Positions 43,201 to 50,660 of a stretch of 64,000 nucleotides of DNA are shown here, piece by piece. The stretch covers positions 62,001 through 126,000 of the forward strand of contig JAFODP010000017.1 in assembly GCA_017380635.1 (NCBI GenBank), in the 5' to 3' direction. The notes beneath the pieces are model-generated. The model was not told the origin of the DNA. It ran no database searches and saw only the letters and a list, made by a program, of their open reading frames with translations. The DNA is from Bacteroidales bacterium (lineage in GTDB: Bacteria > Bacteroidota > Bacteroidia > Bacteroidales > UBA1402). A program made the position numbers and the translations under genes. How positions within the stretch are numbered: the stretch's first letter is position 1; every line of letters begins with the position of its first letter.

Positions 43201-45764
43201 TGATGAACCACGAACAGCGTATGTTCATCGACCATAAGGATGTGGACCGTGCAAGTAAGATTTACCTGGATGCTGCGGCTTATCCTAACAGCAGTATTGC
43301 GGCCGACCATGATGCGCTTTTGAGCCCGAATGGCAAAACCGACAACAAGAACGACCTCGACTATCTCTACGACTTGTATCAGGAAACCAAATTGCTCCAA
43401 GCTACTAACGGCTATATTTTCAATAATCGTATCAAGAATGCGGCCAACCTGGAATTCTTCTTGCGTAGCGATATTGAGCCTAAGAAATACACCTCTTGGA
43501 CGCCCGTGGGTGACGAAGGTGATTGCTTCAGCGGCGATTTCCATGGCAATGGTTATACCATCAAGAATATGACAAATTCTGTCTTCGGTTATCTCTGTGG
43601 CAAGGTTTACAACCTTGGCGTGATGGGTAGCTTCACCGGCGGTGGTGTGGCCGATCATGGTGGTTATGCCGAAAACACTTGGGTATATACCACCGGAGCG
43701 CCTAGCGGAAAAGCTATCATTGCCGATGGCGGAAGCATCATCAACAGTTATTATCACGAAAACAATGCTTTTGCAGAAGGCGATGCTATCAAGAAGAGCA
43801 AGAGCGCGTTTGTCGATGGTGAAGTGGCTTATCAGTTGAACCGTTTCCATTTGCACAAGCGTTATAGCGACAAGACCATTCATAGCGGTGAGGCTTACAA
43901 GTATTACGATTTGGATACGGAAAGCAATGCGCTGAGCTTGAAAGAAGCGTACTACGATGCTTCTTACGCAGTATATAATTTCGGCGATGTCAATAGGGCT
44001 TATGTGGAAGACTATTATGCCGATGGCGACTTTGTGTATGCCAATGGAGAAGTTCCTCTGGAAAACAACGAACGCTTCCACTTGGAAACGAATGCCTACT
44101 ACCCCATCTATCCCGACGATTATATCTTCTTCGGTCAGAAATTGTCATTCGAGAACTTGACGCACAACGAATGGCCTGTTCACATCGTCAAACAAATAGA
44201 TGGCGAAAAACGCGAACGTATTGTTCGTGCCATGAATACGGCCAATCGTGTATATCGTGCGCCGGCTTACTTCATGAACAAGACGATGGATAAAACCTAC
44301 TTCAACATCTACGCTGCCTTGGCCGACCATTACAGAAGCCTTGCGTTTAGCCAAGATCTCTATGTAGACCATCATATGACGGCACTCGACTTGAGCGGAC
44401 ACAACGACCATACTTTCACCACCGATGCTTCGCAAGCCAATTTCTATACGCCTTATCTGGATTACGAAGGTTTGAACAATATCAGCATCAGTGCTTTGAC
44501 GCCCAACTTGCTCATTTATGCCGATCCGGTGAATGACGAAAGTTCGTATAACATGTTGAAGGGCTACTTGAGAGAACCCGCCTTTGCTTTTGACAGCGAA
44601 AGTACCGAAGATGAAAACTACTATAAGGTAGCGAAAGTAAACCAACATCCGCGCGGTCACTTGGTAGATTTGAACGGCGATGCATACATTGCCAGCGACA
44701 ATCACTTCCTGGTAGACAAGGAAAACTTCAATGTGCCTATTGCTTATCAGTTCGACAAGGATCATGGTATGTGGTATCAGCGTACGCCCGATGGATTTGC
44801 CAACCGCGACGACAAGGGTTGGGATGTGATTTGTCTGCCCTTCACGGCTCAAATTGTTACCACGCACGAAAAGGGTGAAATCACGCACTTCTATGGCGAA
44901 AGCATCAAGAACCATGAATATTGGTTGCGCGAATTCAAGACGCTGACGGCGGGTACCGAAACTACGGCCGGATTTGCACGTCCTGAAGCTGTGAGCGATG
45001 GTCCTACTCTGGTGGTGGAAAACACCTTCTTGTTCGACACCTATTACAAGAACCAAGATGACGACAATGATGATGATTATCAGCAGACCACTTATTATGC
45101 CGAATCTTCACGCGAATATCCGGAATATGCTTATCTGACGGCCAGCAAGCCTTATATCGTAGCCTTCCCCGGTGTGGCCTACTACGAGTTCGATATGTCG
45201 GGTCAATTTGTACCCAAGCATACCGAAGGCAACTTTAGCAAATTGGATAAACAGGTGGTAACTATGATTTCTGCCAATGGTGTCAGCGTTGCTGTAACGG
45301 ACGATGAAAATCGTGGCACGGATGTGATTGAAGGTTATCAGTTTGTGGGAAGCTATCAGCAAATGCCGCTGACCACTCAGCACCATCTGATTAACGCCGA
45401 TGGTGATGCTTTCGAAGCGATTAGCGAAGATGATGTAAACAATGGCACTGCCCTTTCTGTTCCTTTCCGTGGATATTTTGTTGCGCCCACTTCGCTTCGC
45501 CGCATTCACATTGGTGGTGCCAACAACGAAGAGGGTCAAGAAGAAATCGATCAAGACGAGCAGAGTGGCAGCCTCAGCATCTATGGCAAGAAGAACAAGA
45601 TTTACATCCAATCGACCTTAGACCACGACACGACGGTGGTTATCTACAGCACCAGCGGTAAGATTGTGAAACGCGTACTGGTGAAAGCCGGAAGCAAAGT
45701 GGTGGTTGATATGCCTTCGCGCGGTATCTACATCGTCAACAAGCAAAAAGTGTCGGTGGTTTAA
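34227..45764 (+). CDS. Giant YGGGN-repeat surface protein with T9SS-like tail (3,845 aa)
   Basis: The largest gene in the window. Signal peptide: PTLLLCLCLFACFLSVPAMA|Q, ending at about residue 37. The mature protein opens at once with repeats (VVIGGDVYGGGKQGAV). Residues about 37-1780 are VYGGGN-type repeats, with inserts rich in Tyr and Asn. Residues about 1780-3775 are non-repetitive, with one SGDFHGNGYTIKNM motif near 3,100 that occurs in GLUG-type adhesins. The last 70 residues (SLSIYGKKNKIYIQSTLDHD, VVIYSTSGKIVKRV, SRGIYIVNKQKVSVV) look like a type A T9SS sorting tail, predicting export across the outer membrane and attachment to the surface. It lies 19 bp after fimbrillin 6 with a strong terminator behind it, so it probably closes the fimbrial transcript. 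Function is inferred to be adhesion. Confidence 0.86.
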   Translation: MMYYHNSNKQTHGSVFRPTLLLCLCLFACFLSVPAMAQVVIGGDVYGGGKQGAVNSTSDNATSVTIKSGSVRTVFGGGQEGAVSGNTQVVVSGGEIGGNQWNGSIHGGVFGAGDGMAATVEGISRVSVSGGTIHNNVYGGGNQAKLIGSTEVVLQGGNMWGDVYAGARMADIEGRTFVNIDGANATNSLIIRSVYGGNDISGDISGSADALPIVPQHTAIDNTWNAIVYATPSSTHPVFVASLYGSGNGDYNYSGENNISLKKWDESTGTLVDATYSTGGKPQLNKTYIELNGGIYGQVYGGGNFATVNQETVIYTNNSTNLNNAALNRIPASYKNHLALFDNSGYHIEDENMVFDYHVNRMFGGNNKEIMSIRPTWNLQQASINNLYSGGNRGAMTYPNGIFLALQSANISVNNVYGGCRMADVNPNGNNGVGNITAESLYGYAFDAGYAARVYITDGKINNVYGGNDISGKVYYGTNVEIHASIQGDVYGGGNGSYVYTNIAENEGHAEYGDYYYHPGSDAVDALFYHRPHVEKTLVHVAGMEGDVTMVNGNIYCGGNSATLYKEGGSDASAILRLGKYVDLNAVFLGSNGANMIDANVLTQYDEDSYSSLTLTNEADFERYMDAVAVNILPKVEWDNNLNNSTFIGSFYCGGNVGSMTYNKVNIEFPQGITIYDKIVAGCNSANVLAGTHNAAYVGGLIGDAGSEAKVNLLVRSRLEPRTTIDNISYQNFNGIIYNDKQVYTGANIYGGCYNSGVVIGDVRITVEDDLISPNLNSETITNTGNYVYASALAIYGGGYGANTTIQGNTAINLNENARVLLAFGGGQMGEVHGNAQVTLDEDLVLPGDKLNAHRVYAGGYAGEISGNTTLHLLGGGVKRAFAGACNADIKGYTAAYIGAEAKYGEGLPYVAEAVFGGNDFGGQIIGNHLWMGYDKQQVRSQSYVQYLSGDIFEGIYGGSYGSYLYTDNSLYTQAPLSSPTFKNIPSKEGDELVSNTFVDIASQSHDAKDIIGSKANANMEATTMAAGGGRGYANLPDEVKVAKTYVLLRAATVSSGRTAPIAHRIYGGGNLSTVGDTHVDAYTGNVNMIFGGTHGVKTLTNEDQEPYNVQSTLIKTYNGLDYANMNIFGAGANSGSNVATIYLYGGIMNDVHGGAYTEGYTPITYLHVPDGSTVRVNAIYGGGLGEEEGRPCDVGVSNIEFASAMAKVEDAIYGGNHTARVTTQSNITISTPVRNFIGELRDVYGAGYGVETVSGFTKIDLTEGALVANVFGGGREGRVLNHYSHFGGTVEGSDAVIAYYSAASERHGNWKNGSKGDTTNTLINIHTGAIVNANVYGGGEGSTANVSGETYVNLIGGSVKGDIYGGGYEGPMLLMTEESKGKIDSELEKQNIETLCAIVGGDVRNVFGGGYQGKTEGNTNVTIGISGSTNFYNGKPTILRSVYGGGEMAEVTQTSKVDMYNGYVGYYYDAAKDDFVKNLDLRRAGDKLLKGNGNLFGAGYGIGAVVMDAQVNLWDGVIRNGLYGGAEIATVGKGRMKLENERNVLDEYIAGGKTQVRMYGGLVEGDVFGGGRGFSYDLSNNVIEDAIYYTSGYVFGKTDVEIYRGTIGTTESLAEGQGNVFGGGNIGYVYGGSATARSVVYTGDDDAANAKYKGHYYLTDQFKQRSEDCRVHIEARCLVLEDVTINDSLYTKGSYVLTKDLNTLTATDTRWNYLDSQGLTIRNAVFAGGNVSSGSDKIYANAVTVYGNATAAVVDVFSKDFIMVGDDGVGGLYGDGNLTFVDGYRELNISNYGTDFYNLTKDLSYDDYLKLSDREKGFYNLLYSPKSENIEFTFDGVTYRYFAVRGETPADEIDEHEYKTMLNAFIQMNSNELANKWTFDAERGMYTYTGNTLTFHLSGTNYTIHNGDSCSAGAYDELFANYKLYIKQGMEEKWDINGECSLTAGRMLNTIQRADFCGMFGSRIMLYGAQDRVPDIVDYTQYTINRVEEVSLNQRVAPYDTTEIHGNYFGIYNVVNLLGAITSDVEFTDAREADGCLDAGLAADGSTRYLEFKYDRMNERSRNMASSKNMVAQASGVFLELVKEKDKDGNKTYGPITGVVQLDLINVKPGEGGGYVYAHNEHGTPEPVDDDIKSRQVLSLANTGAISYANFTYDQNELQPLQTSGNFVHPTKRIVDDCFPRGGYYDHAHDGDNYSQAHFWYIRGDFYVYDQYVSGYTGASQAYEQDIDIPLTIAAGSEGRMTLQSVNPNKYAYFVGKHYGDRVLAANDSILIEENTYHQNDPISYWDWSQLSVTDQSYFVDSTYVAICDAQAGETNYEKGLVLLPKDFRAIQKADSLISVIDINGEAHQARTDSVFRISNEISHNAGYLITFDITNPLEWDNYYTKLIKGEGVDIEKMLESVYLDKLDQGIINANDYKAAPTLLCTKSGIYGQRAYSLDDLVNEAVYNSQSSISNSGIDKVQEAYDAIKKEQAAFEPAYVMKEEEITFNIGAKEYHMFEGSYLRDSLYNKIENASIKAAFEKAYICINTIEVADKEYILNGDLIPLSRYNELKNQAKDPMNTFMSGKADTHGELSNYFSEAYVCTKAGKYGGHYFEEKKNYLALDFCGLPYEERNAVNDNGEKVFQFNFDAFNLLATDFHPDIHQYKDPYFSTQAVNYTATYTENTPTKIKQKLNGSDYAGDLSDPIDVVYNTTYQRVDYESILNEKAHYMPIKVEKLDSTYYIVNNTFEKANIYYPVGKVITEDDYTMLSATLKECITAVAGSSFVQTGTYYYCVEDYKMSSESAAFSNYIDNSKQYSGKGTVVPLGTIIHKNNYNALPNYQTGFTIQGHAPIQTTTIYVPRESDILNLSKDRVITVVYRYDYKEGDGADITNFSEKHIINIHLEFRSGQPTIGDVTAPATVLPNSTVGLSVPSVTKGAYEILGGGWEIFETELDAREHKNGVAYKNNATPMYWYQNNYYVAYYAKTYLGKTYSNPVPFSVANYHRIGEVMNHEQRMFIDHKDVDRASKIYLDAAAYPNSSIAADHDALLSPNGKTDNKNDLDYLYDLYQETKLLQATNGYIFNNRIKNAANLEFFLRSDIEPKKYTSWTPVGDEGDCFSGDFHGNGYTIKNMTNSVFGYLCGKVYNLGVMGSFTGGGVADHGGYAENTWVYTTGAPSGKAIIADGGSIINSYYHENNAFAEGDAIKKSKSAFVDGEVAYQLNRFHLHKRYSDKTIHSGEAYKYYDLDTESNALSLKEAYYDASYAVYNFGDVNRAYVEDYYADGDFVYANGEVPLENNERFHLETNAYYPIYPDDYIFFGQKLSFENLTHNEWPVHIVKQIDGEKRERIVRAMNTANRVYRAPAYFMNKTMDKTYFNIYAALADHYRSLAFSQDLYVDHHMTALDLSGHNDHTFTTDASQANFYTPYLDYEGLNNISISALTPNLLIYADPVNDESSYNMLKGYLREPAFAFDSESTEDENYYKVAKVNQHPRGHLVDLNGDAYIASDNHFLVDKENFNVPIAYQFDKDHGMWYQRTPDGFANRDDKGWDVICLPFTAQIVTTHEKGEITHFYGESIKNHEYWLREFKTLTAGTETTAGFARPEAVSDGPTLVVENTFLFDTYYKNQDDDNDDDYQQTTYYAESSREYPEYAYLTASKPYIVAFPGVAYYEFDMSGQFVPKHTEGNFSKLDKQVVTMISANGVSVAVTDDENRGTDVIEGYQFVGSYQQMPLTTQHHLINADGDAFEAISEDDVNNGTALSVPFRGYFVAPTSLRRIHIGGANNEEGQEEIDQDEQSGSLSIYGKKNKIYIQSTLDHDTTVVIYSTSGKIVKRVLVKAGSKVVVDMPSRGIYIVNKQKVSVV

Positions 45765-45868
45765 TTCTTCGTGATAACAGGCCGGAGATTCCTTAATATT
45801 TACCAGGGATGGGACAAGCCTGGTTTGAAAATGGACTGGACTCGAGTAGTCGACCGAACAAATAGCCA

Positions 45869-45908
45869 CAAGGCTGACAAGCTTCTCGTTTGTCAGCCTT
45901 GTTTTTTT
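45869..45908 (+). terminator. Strong terminator after the giant adhesin gene
   Basis: A perfect 12-bp stem CAAGGCTGACAA (45869-45880) / TTGTCAGCCTTG (45890-45901) with a 9-base loop is followed by seven T residues. It would end the fimbrial/adhesin transcript. Confidence 0.92.
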
Positions 45909-45910
45909 AT

Positions 45911-46149
45911 CAACATCGAAATCGGCGACATTGGTCTGGAATCCAACCAACCAACCAACCGGTCAGTCAGCTTGTCACTCAACCCCAACGTCGCTTTGTC
46001 AGAATGGGCGGAATATGGTGGCGATGAGATTTGGGGCGACGGGAGTTTACTCTCGTAAACGACCGAGCCACAACATCGAAATCGGCGCCGTCGGTCAAAA
46101 CCCAGCCTGGCACTCAGCCCCAACGTCGCTTTGTCAGAATGGGCGGAAT
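45911..46149. repeat. Two diverged direct repeats in the convergent intergenic gap
   Basis: CAACATCGAAATCGGCG occurs at 45911-45927 and 46071-46087. A second block, starting CACTCA[A/G]CCCCAACGTCG and ending GGGCGGAAT (39 bp, one mismatch), occurs at 45976-46014 and 46111-46149. The whole unit is therefore repeated about 135-160 bp apart with an internal size difference. A CCAA tetranucleotide run (about 45944-45960) lies in the first unit. There is no transposase or coding signal. The rest of the gap (45765-45868 and 46150-46250) shows nothing I recognise. Confidence 0.75.
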
Positions 46150-46250
46150 GCCGCGGCGGCAAGTCGAGAACGACAGGAGTGTACTACAAGTACATGACTG
46201 AGTTCGCAGACGCAGACGGCGTGGCAGTCCGCCCATTATCACAAAGCGAC

Positions 46251-48446
46251 CTATTCGCGGATGACCTGCTTCACACCCCTTACGGTCATAATCTTCTTGG
46301 AAATCTGCGCTAGCTGATGCGCGTCACTCACCACTAAAGTGAGGAAACCACGGAAAAGACCATCGGTAGAATCGATGCGGATGCTGCGGATGTTCACATT
46401 GAAATCTTTGGAAATGAGAGAAGTGATATTGGTGACGATGCCGATATCATCTTTACCGATAATTTGCAGGGTAGCTGTATATTGCGAACCTTCGCCCTGT
46501 CCTGCCCAACGCGCTTTCACCACACGATAGGGATAACGCTCGCGAAGCTGGGCAGCATTGGGACAATCGAGACGATGCACTTTGATGCCGCCGGTGACGG
46601 AAACAAAACCGAAGACGTCATCACCATAAATGGGATTACAACAACGAGACATCTTGAATTCAAGACCTTTGAGATTTTGGTCGATGACAAGCACATCATC
46701 TTTGCCTTGCTTGACACGTTCTTCGGCTGCGTCGTAAGCATAGTTTTCGGCAGAGAAGATGGCAAGATCGGAAGCGGGCAGCGTTTTGTCTTTATTGAGA
46801 AATTCTAAGTAGGCCTCAATCACCAAGTTGGTATCCAGACGACCTTCGCCTATGGCCGCAAAGAAATCGGTGACAGTTTTGTGTTTGAAGCGCTTAACCA
46901 AACGCATCAGATAAGGTTCCTCAAATTCGATCTTGCGGTTTTTCATACGACGCATCAAGGCATCGCGACCGAATTCGGCCAATTTCTGCACGTTTTCTTT
47001 TAGGGTCTGCTTAATCTTGTTGCGGGCACGCGAAGTCACCACAAAATTGAGCCAATCCTGCTTGGGCTGCTGGTTGTTGCCAGTTTGAATCTCGACAGAA
47101 TCGCCACTCTTCAAACGATAACGGATAGGCACGTTCTTGTCGTTCACTTTGGCACCTACACACTTGTTTCCCAGATTGGTATGGATAGCGTAAGCAAAAT
47201 CGAGCACGGTAGCGCCGGCCGGCAATTTGAAGAGCTCGCCTTTGGGCGTGAAGATGTAGATTTCGTCGCTGTACATTTCCATCTTGAAGTCGTCGTCATC
47301 GCTACGATTTTCGAGCGCTTCGCGAATCTGCGTCAGCATTTCGTCCAAACCTTTTTCGCTCTTGATACCTTTGTAACGCCAGTGAGCCGCCAAACCTTTT
47401 TCGGCAATTTCGTTCATGCGCGTACTGCGAATCTGCACTTCCACCCATTTATCTTCGGGTCCCAGCACGGTGGTGTGCAAAGACTCGTAACCATTGGATT
47501 TAGGAATCGACAGCCAGTCGCGCGTACGCGAAGGATTAGGTTGATACATGTCCGTGACGATGGAATACACCAGCCAACAGAGCGCTTTTTCCTTTTCTGC
47601 CGGCGCATCGATGATGACACGGATGGCAAAAATATCGTAGATATCTTCGAAAGTGAGTTGCTTGTTCTTGATTTTATTCCAAATGGAATGCACCGACTTG
47701 GTTCTACCTTTGATGGTAAAAGGTTCTTGAATCGCTTCGGATATTTTGGCACGGATAGGCTCGATAAAACGGGAGATATAGGCTTCGCGCACTTGTTTAC
47801 TTTCGGCCAATTTTCTGGTAATCTCCTGATAAACTTCGCTTTGGCTAAATTGCAGGCTGCGATCTTCGAGCTCGGTTTTCATCGCATACAAACCCATACG
47901 ATGGGCCAAAGGCGCATACAGCATCACGGCAGAGCGAGCCATACTTTCGTGCATTTCTTCGGGATAATCATCGATATGACGCATGGCATTCAGACGTTCA
48001 GCTATCATGATGATAACGGCGCGTCCGTCCTGGGCAAAAGAAAGCATCAGGTTGCGATAGTTTTCCGATTCGGTACCTCCACCCTTCTGCGCAAGTTCGC
48101 CGATACGTTTCAATCCTTGGATGATATTGCAGGCAGAAGTGCCAAAAGTCTGTTGCAGAAAATCATCGTCGAGCACGCGCAACAAATCGGGATGATAAAG
48201 CATAGCGGCTTCCACCGACGAACGACGTGTACTCATTTCCTGCGCCAGAATATAGGCCGTCTGCATCACATGAAGCAAAGGATGCACTTTGGGATAAGGA
48301 CGCGAAATCTGATTGTCTGCCTTGGCTTCTTTCCAGATTCGACGGATGGCCATCCATTGTTCCGGCAGGATGTAAGATTGTGTCAATGTGCGCAACTGAC
48401 GATATAAATAGCGTATTTCTTTACTTTCTTCGGGTCTGGTTGTCAT
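46251..48446 (-). CDS. RelA/SpoT-family (p)ppGpp enzyme with degenerate hydrolase residues
   Basis: A 731-aa long RSH protein controlling the stringent response. The domain order is HD-like (about 50-200), synthetase (about 235-355: KGRTKSVHSIWNKI, FEDIYDIFAIRVI, SRTRDWLSIPKSNGYESLHT), TGS (IYIFTPKGELFKLPAGATVL), helical and C-terminal ACT (DIGIVTNITSLISKDFNVNI). The synthetase carries RTRD, like the basic RxKD motif of bifunctional enzymes. In the HD domain, the expected His-Asp doublet reads His85-Pro86 and the later Asp in the ADR-type motif is Glu (AERLNAMR), so metal-dependent hydrolysis is probably lost. It is divergent from the kinase gene. If hydrolysis is lost, another RSH elsewhere would be needed. 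Confidence 0.9.
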   Translation of the reverse strand: MTTRPEESKEIRYLYRQLRTLTQSYILPEQWMAIRRIWKEAKADNQISRPYPKVHPLLHVMQTAYILAQEMSTRRSSVEAAMLYHPDLLRVLDDDFLQQTFGTSACNIIQGLKRIGELAQKGGGTESENYRNLMLSFAQDGRAVIIMIAERLNAMRHIDDYPEEMHESMARSAVMLYAPLAHRMGLYAMKTELEDRSLQFSQSEVYQEITRKLAESKQVREAYISRFIEPIRAKISEAIQEPFTIKGRTKSVHSIWNKIKNKQLTFEDIYDIFAIRVIIDAPAEKEKALCWLVYSIVTDMYQPNPSRTRDWLSIPKSNGYESLHTTVLGPEDKWVEVQIRSTRMNEIAEKGLAAHWRYKGIKSEKGLDEMLTQIREALENRSDDDDFKMEMYSDEIYIFTPKGELFKLPAGATVLDFAYAIHTNLGNKCVGAKVNDKNVPIRYRLKSGDSVEIQTGNNQQPKQDWLNFVVTSRARNKIKQTLKENVQKLAEFGRDALMRRMKNRKIEFEEPYLMRLVKRFKHKTVTDFFAAIGEGRLDTNLVIEAYLEFLNKDKTLPASDLAIFSAENYAYDAAEERVKQGKDDVLVIDQNLKGLEFKMSRCCNPIYGDDVFGFVSVTGGIKVHRLDCPNAAQLRERYPYRVVKARWAGQGEGSQYTATLQIIGKDDIGIVTNITSLISKDFNVNIRSIRIDSTDGLFRGFLTLVVSDAHQLAQISKKIMTVRGVKQVIRE

Positions 48447-48551
48447 GGTCGAGAATTTTGCAGTAAAAATAGCAAAAAAGCAGGCTCTCTTTTCAAAAGA
48501 ATTTACTTATTTTTGTCCGCTATATGTATTTAGTATAAATATTCATTTTTT

Positions 48552-49112
48552 ATGACTCATATTTCCATTACCGGCGATTTGGGCAGCGGCAAAAGCTCGG
48601 TCGCAAAGATACTTTGTGAAGATTTAGGTTTCGAATATTTCTCCACCGGTTCACTTCAGCGCAAGTTGGCTGCCGAAAAAGGCATGAACACTTTGGATAT
48701 GAACAAATTTTCAGAATCCACCAAGGATGTGGACGACTATATCGACAATTTCCTGCGTCAGATCGAAGCCGACAAAAATGCCGCTTGCACGTATATTCTC
48801 GACTCTCGCCTGGCTTGGCATTTCGTTCCCAGTTCGTTTAAAGTGTTCATCAAAGTAGCTCCCGAAGTGGCCGCCCAACGCGTATTGGCCGACAAAGCCC
48901 GCAGCAACGAACCCGACAGCACGGACGTTGCCTCCACCATGGCCAGCCTGCAAGCCCGCATGCAATCGGAATGCAAACGCTTCAAAGAATATTACGACAT
49001 CGACTATCGCAACGAAAGCAATTTCGACTTGGTGGTAGACAGTTCTGTCATGACGGCTCAGGAAGTAGCCGCAAGCATCATCAAAGCTTATCAATCACAT
49101 TTAAATAAATGA
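48552..49112 (+). CDS. Cytidylate kinase-like P-loop kinase
   Basis: A 186-aa cytoplasmic P-loop protein. The Walker A loop is GDLGSGKSS (residues 8-16), with ISITGDLG as the first strand, a TGSLQRKLA segment resembling the (d)CMP kinase substrate region, and VFIKVAPEVAAQRVLADKAR as the lid region. Cytidylate-kinase-like proteins of this size occur beside housekeeping genes in Bacteroidota; the substrate is not established, and it is shorter than canonical Cmk. It starts the four-gene cluster kinase-DUF4301-nadC-PAP2 (spacings 3, 21 and 6 bp) and is divergent from the RSH gene. Confidence 0.8.
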   Translation: MTHISITGDLGSGKSSVAKILCEDLGFEYFSTGSLQRKLAAEKGMNTLDMNKFSESTKDVDDYIDNFLRQIEADKNAACTYILDSRLAWHFVPSSFKVFIKVAPEVAAQRVLADKARSNEPDSTDVASTMASLQARMQSECKRFKEYYDIDYRNESNFDLVVDSSVMTAQEVAASIIKAYQSHLNK

Positions 49113-49115
49113 ATC

Positions 49116-50639
49116 ATGTTTAGCGCAGAAGACCTCAAACAGATTGCCGCCAAAGGCATGACCGAAGAACAAGTTGCCAAGCAACTTCATTGCTTCGAAA
49201 CCGGCTTTCCTTATCTTCAACTGGCTGCTTCCGCATCTTTGGAAAAAGGTGGTGGCATCCTCACTTTCAGCGAGGAAGAAGAAAATCAACTGCTTGCCGC
49301 CTGGGATGCTTATTTGCAAGGCGATCACCAAGTGGTGAAATTCGTACCTGCCTCTGGTGCTGCCAGCCGTATGTTCAAAGACTTATTCGCTTTTCTTGAA
49401 GCCGATTACGAAGAACCCAGCACCAATTTTGAAAAAGTTTTCTGTTCTCACATCGAATGTTTCGCATTCAGTCCCGAACTTGATGCTGTTTGCCAGGAAA
49501 AAGAAGGCAAATCGCTGAAAGACTTGGCCGAAGCCAAACAATACAAAACCATCGTCAAATATTTGCTGATGCCCGAAGGCTTGAACTACGGTTCGCTGCC
49601 CAAAGGCTTGCTCAGTTTCCATAGCTATCCCGAAGGCAACCGTAAAGCCATGACCGAACATTTGGTAGAAGGTGCTCTTTACACCCGCGATACCGAAAAC
49701 AATGTTCGTCTGCATTTTACCGTTTCTCCCGAACACCGCAGCCTTTTCGAAGCTGAAACCCAACGCGTTCGCGCCAGCATCGAAGAAAAATACGGCGTCA
49801 GCTTCGACATCAGTTTCTCTGAACAAAAAGCTTCTACCGACACCATCGCTGCCGCTGCCGACAACACACCTTTCCGCGACAAGGGCAAACTCTTGTTCCG
49901 TCCCGGTGGTCATGGTGCGCTCATCGAAAATCTGAACGATTTGACCGCCGACGTGGTTTTCATCAAGAATATCGACAATGTGGTGCCCGATCGTCTGAAA
50001 GACACCACGGTTCATTACAAGAAAGTATTGGCAGGTCTGTTGGTTAGCTTGCAAGCCAAGGCATTCGACTATCTGCGTTTGCTCGACAGCGGCAAGTACA
50101 GCCACGAACAACTGATTGAAATCATCCAATTCCTGCAACAGCAACTCTTTACCCGCAAAGACGACATCAAGGATATGGAAGACGGCGATCTGGTTCTCTA
50201 CCTCAAAGAAAAGCTCAATCGTCCGATGCGTATCTGCGGTATGGTTCGCAACGAAGGTGAACCCGGCGGTGGTCCGTTCCTCGTATACAACGAAGACGGC
50301 AGCGTATCTTTGCAGATTCTGGAAAGCTCACAAATCGATATGAGCGATCCTGCCAAGGTGGCTATGTTCAAGAAAGGTTCTCACTTCAATCCTGTGGATT
50401 TGGTTTGCGCCATCAAGAATTATCAGGGCGAAGCTTTCAAGCTTCCCGCCTACGTCGATCCCAAAACCGGCTTCATTTCCAGCAAGTCGAAAAGCGGACA
50501 AGAGCTTAAAGCGCTCGAATTGCCCGGTTTGTGGAATGGTGCCATGTCCAACTGGAACACCGTATTTGTAGAAGTGCCCATCGCTACTTTCAATCCCGTG
50601 AAGACGGTGAACGATTTGTTGCGCGAACAACATCAGTAA
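49116..50639 (+). CDS. DUF4301 family protein
   Basis: A 507-aa cytoplasmic protein of a family found mainly in Bacteroidota with no established function. Recognisable family segments are FVPASGAASRMFKDLFAFL, PKGLLSFHSYPEGNRKAM, LFRPGGHGALIENLNDLTAD, VFIKNIDNVVPDRLKD and EGEPGGGPFLVYN. The pattern (A-S-G-A-A-S-R-M with a later D-x-x-x-x-K-N-I-D-N) resembles nucleotide-sugar pyrophosphorylase-like folds, which I give only as a possibility. There is no signal peptide. It starts 3 bp after the kinase gene, so the two are probably translationally coupled and may act together. Confidence 0.85.
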   Translation: MFSAEDLKQIAAKGMTEEQVAKQLHCFETGFPYLQLAASASLEKGGGILTFSEEEENQLLAAWDAYLQGDHQVVKFVPASGAASRMFKDLFAFLEADYEEPSTNFEKVFCSHIECFAFSPELDAVCQEKEGKSLKDLAEAKQYKTIVKYLLMPEGLNYGSLPKGLLSFHSYPEGNRKAMTEHLVEGALYTRDTENNVRLHFTVSPEHRSLFEAETQRVRASIEEKYGVSFDISFSEQKASTDTIAAAADNTPFRDKGKLLFRPGGHGALIENLNDLTADVVFIKNIDNVVPDRLKDTTVHYKKVLAGLLVSLQAKAFDYLRLLDSGKYSHEQLIEIIQFLQQQLFTRKDDIKDMEDGDLVLYLKEKLNRPMRICGMVRNEGEPGGGPFLVYNEDGSVSLQILESSQIDMSDPAKVAMFKKGSHFNPVDLVCAIKNYQGEAFKLPAYVDPKTGFISSKSKSGQELKALELPGLWNGAMSNWNTVFVEVPIATFNPVKTVNDLLREQHQ

Positions 50640-50660
50640 TTATTAGACTTATCAATCATC

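Noticed and set aside
42387..44081. A 564-codon open frame on the minus strand inside the giant gene
   Set aside because: Antisense shadow of the non-repetitive half of the giant protein; low-complexity composition and no motif.
45944..45960. CCAA tetranucleotide run as a phase-variation tract
   Set aside because: It lies between convergent genes, after a terminator, and not in a promoter or coding frame.
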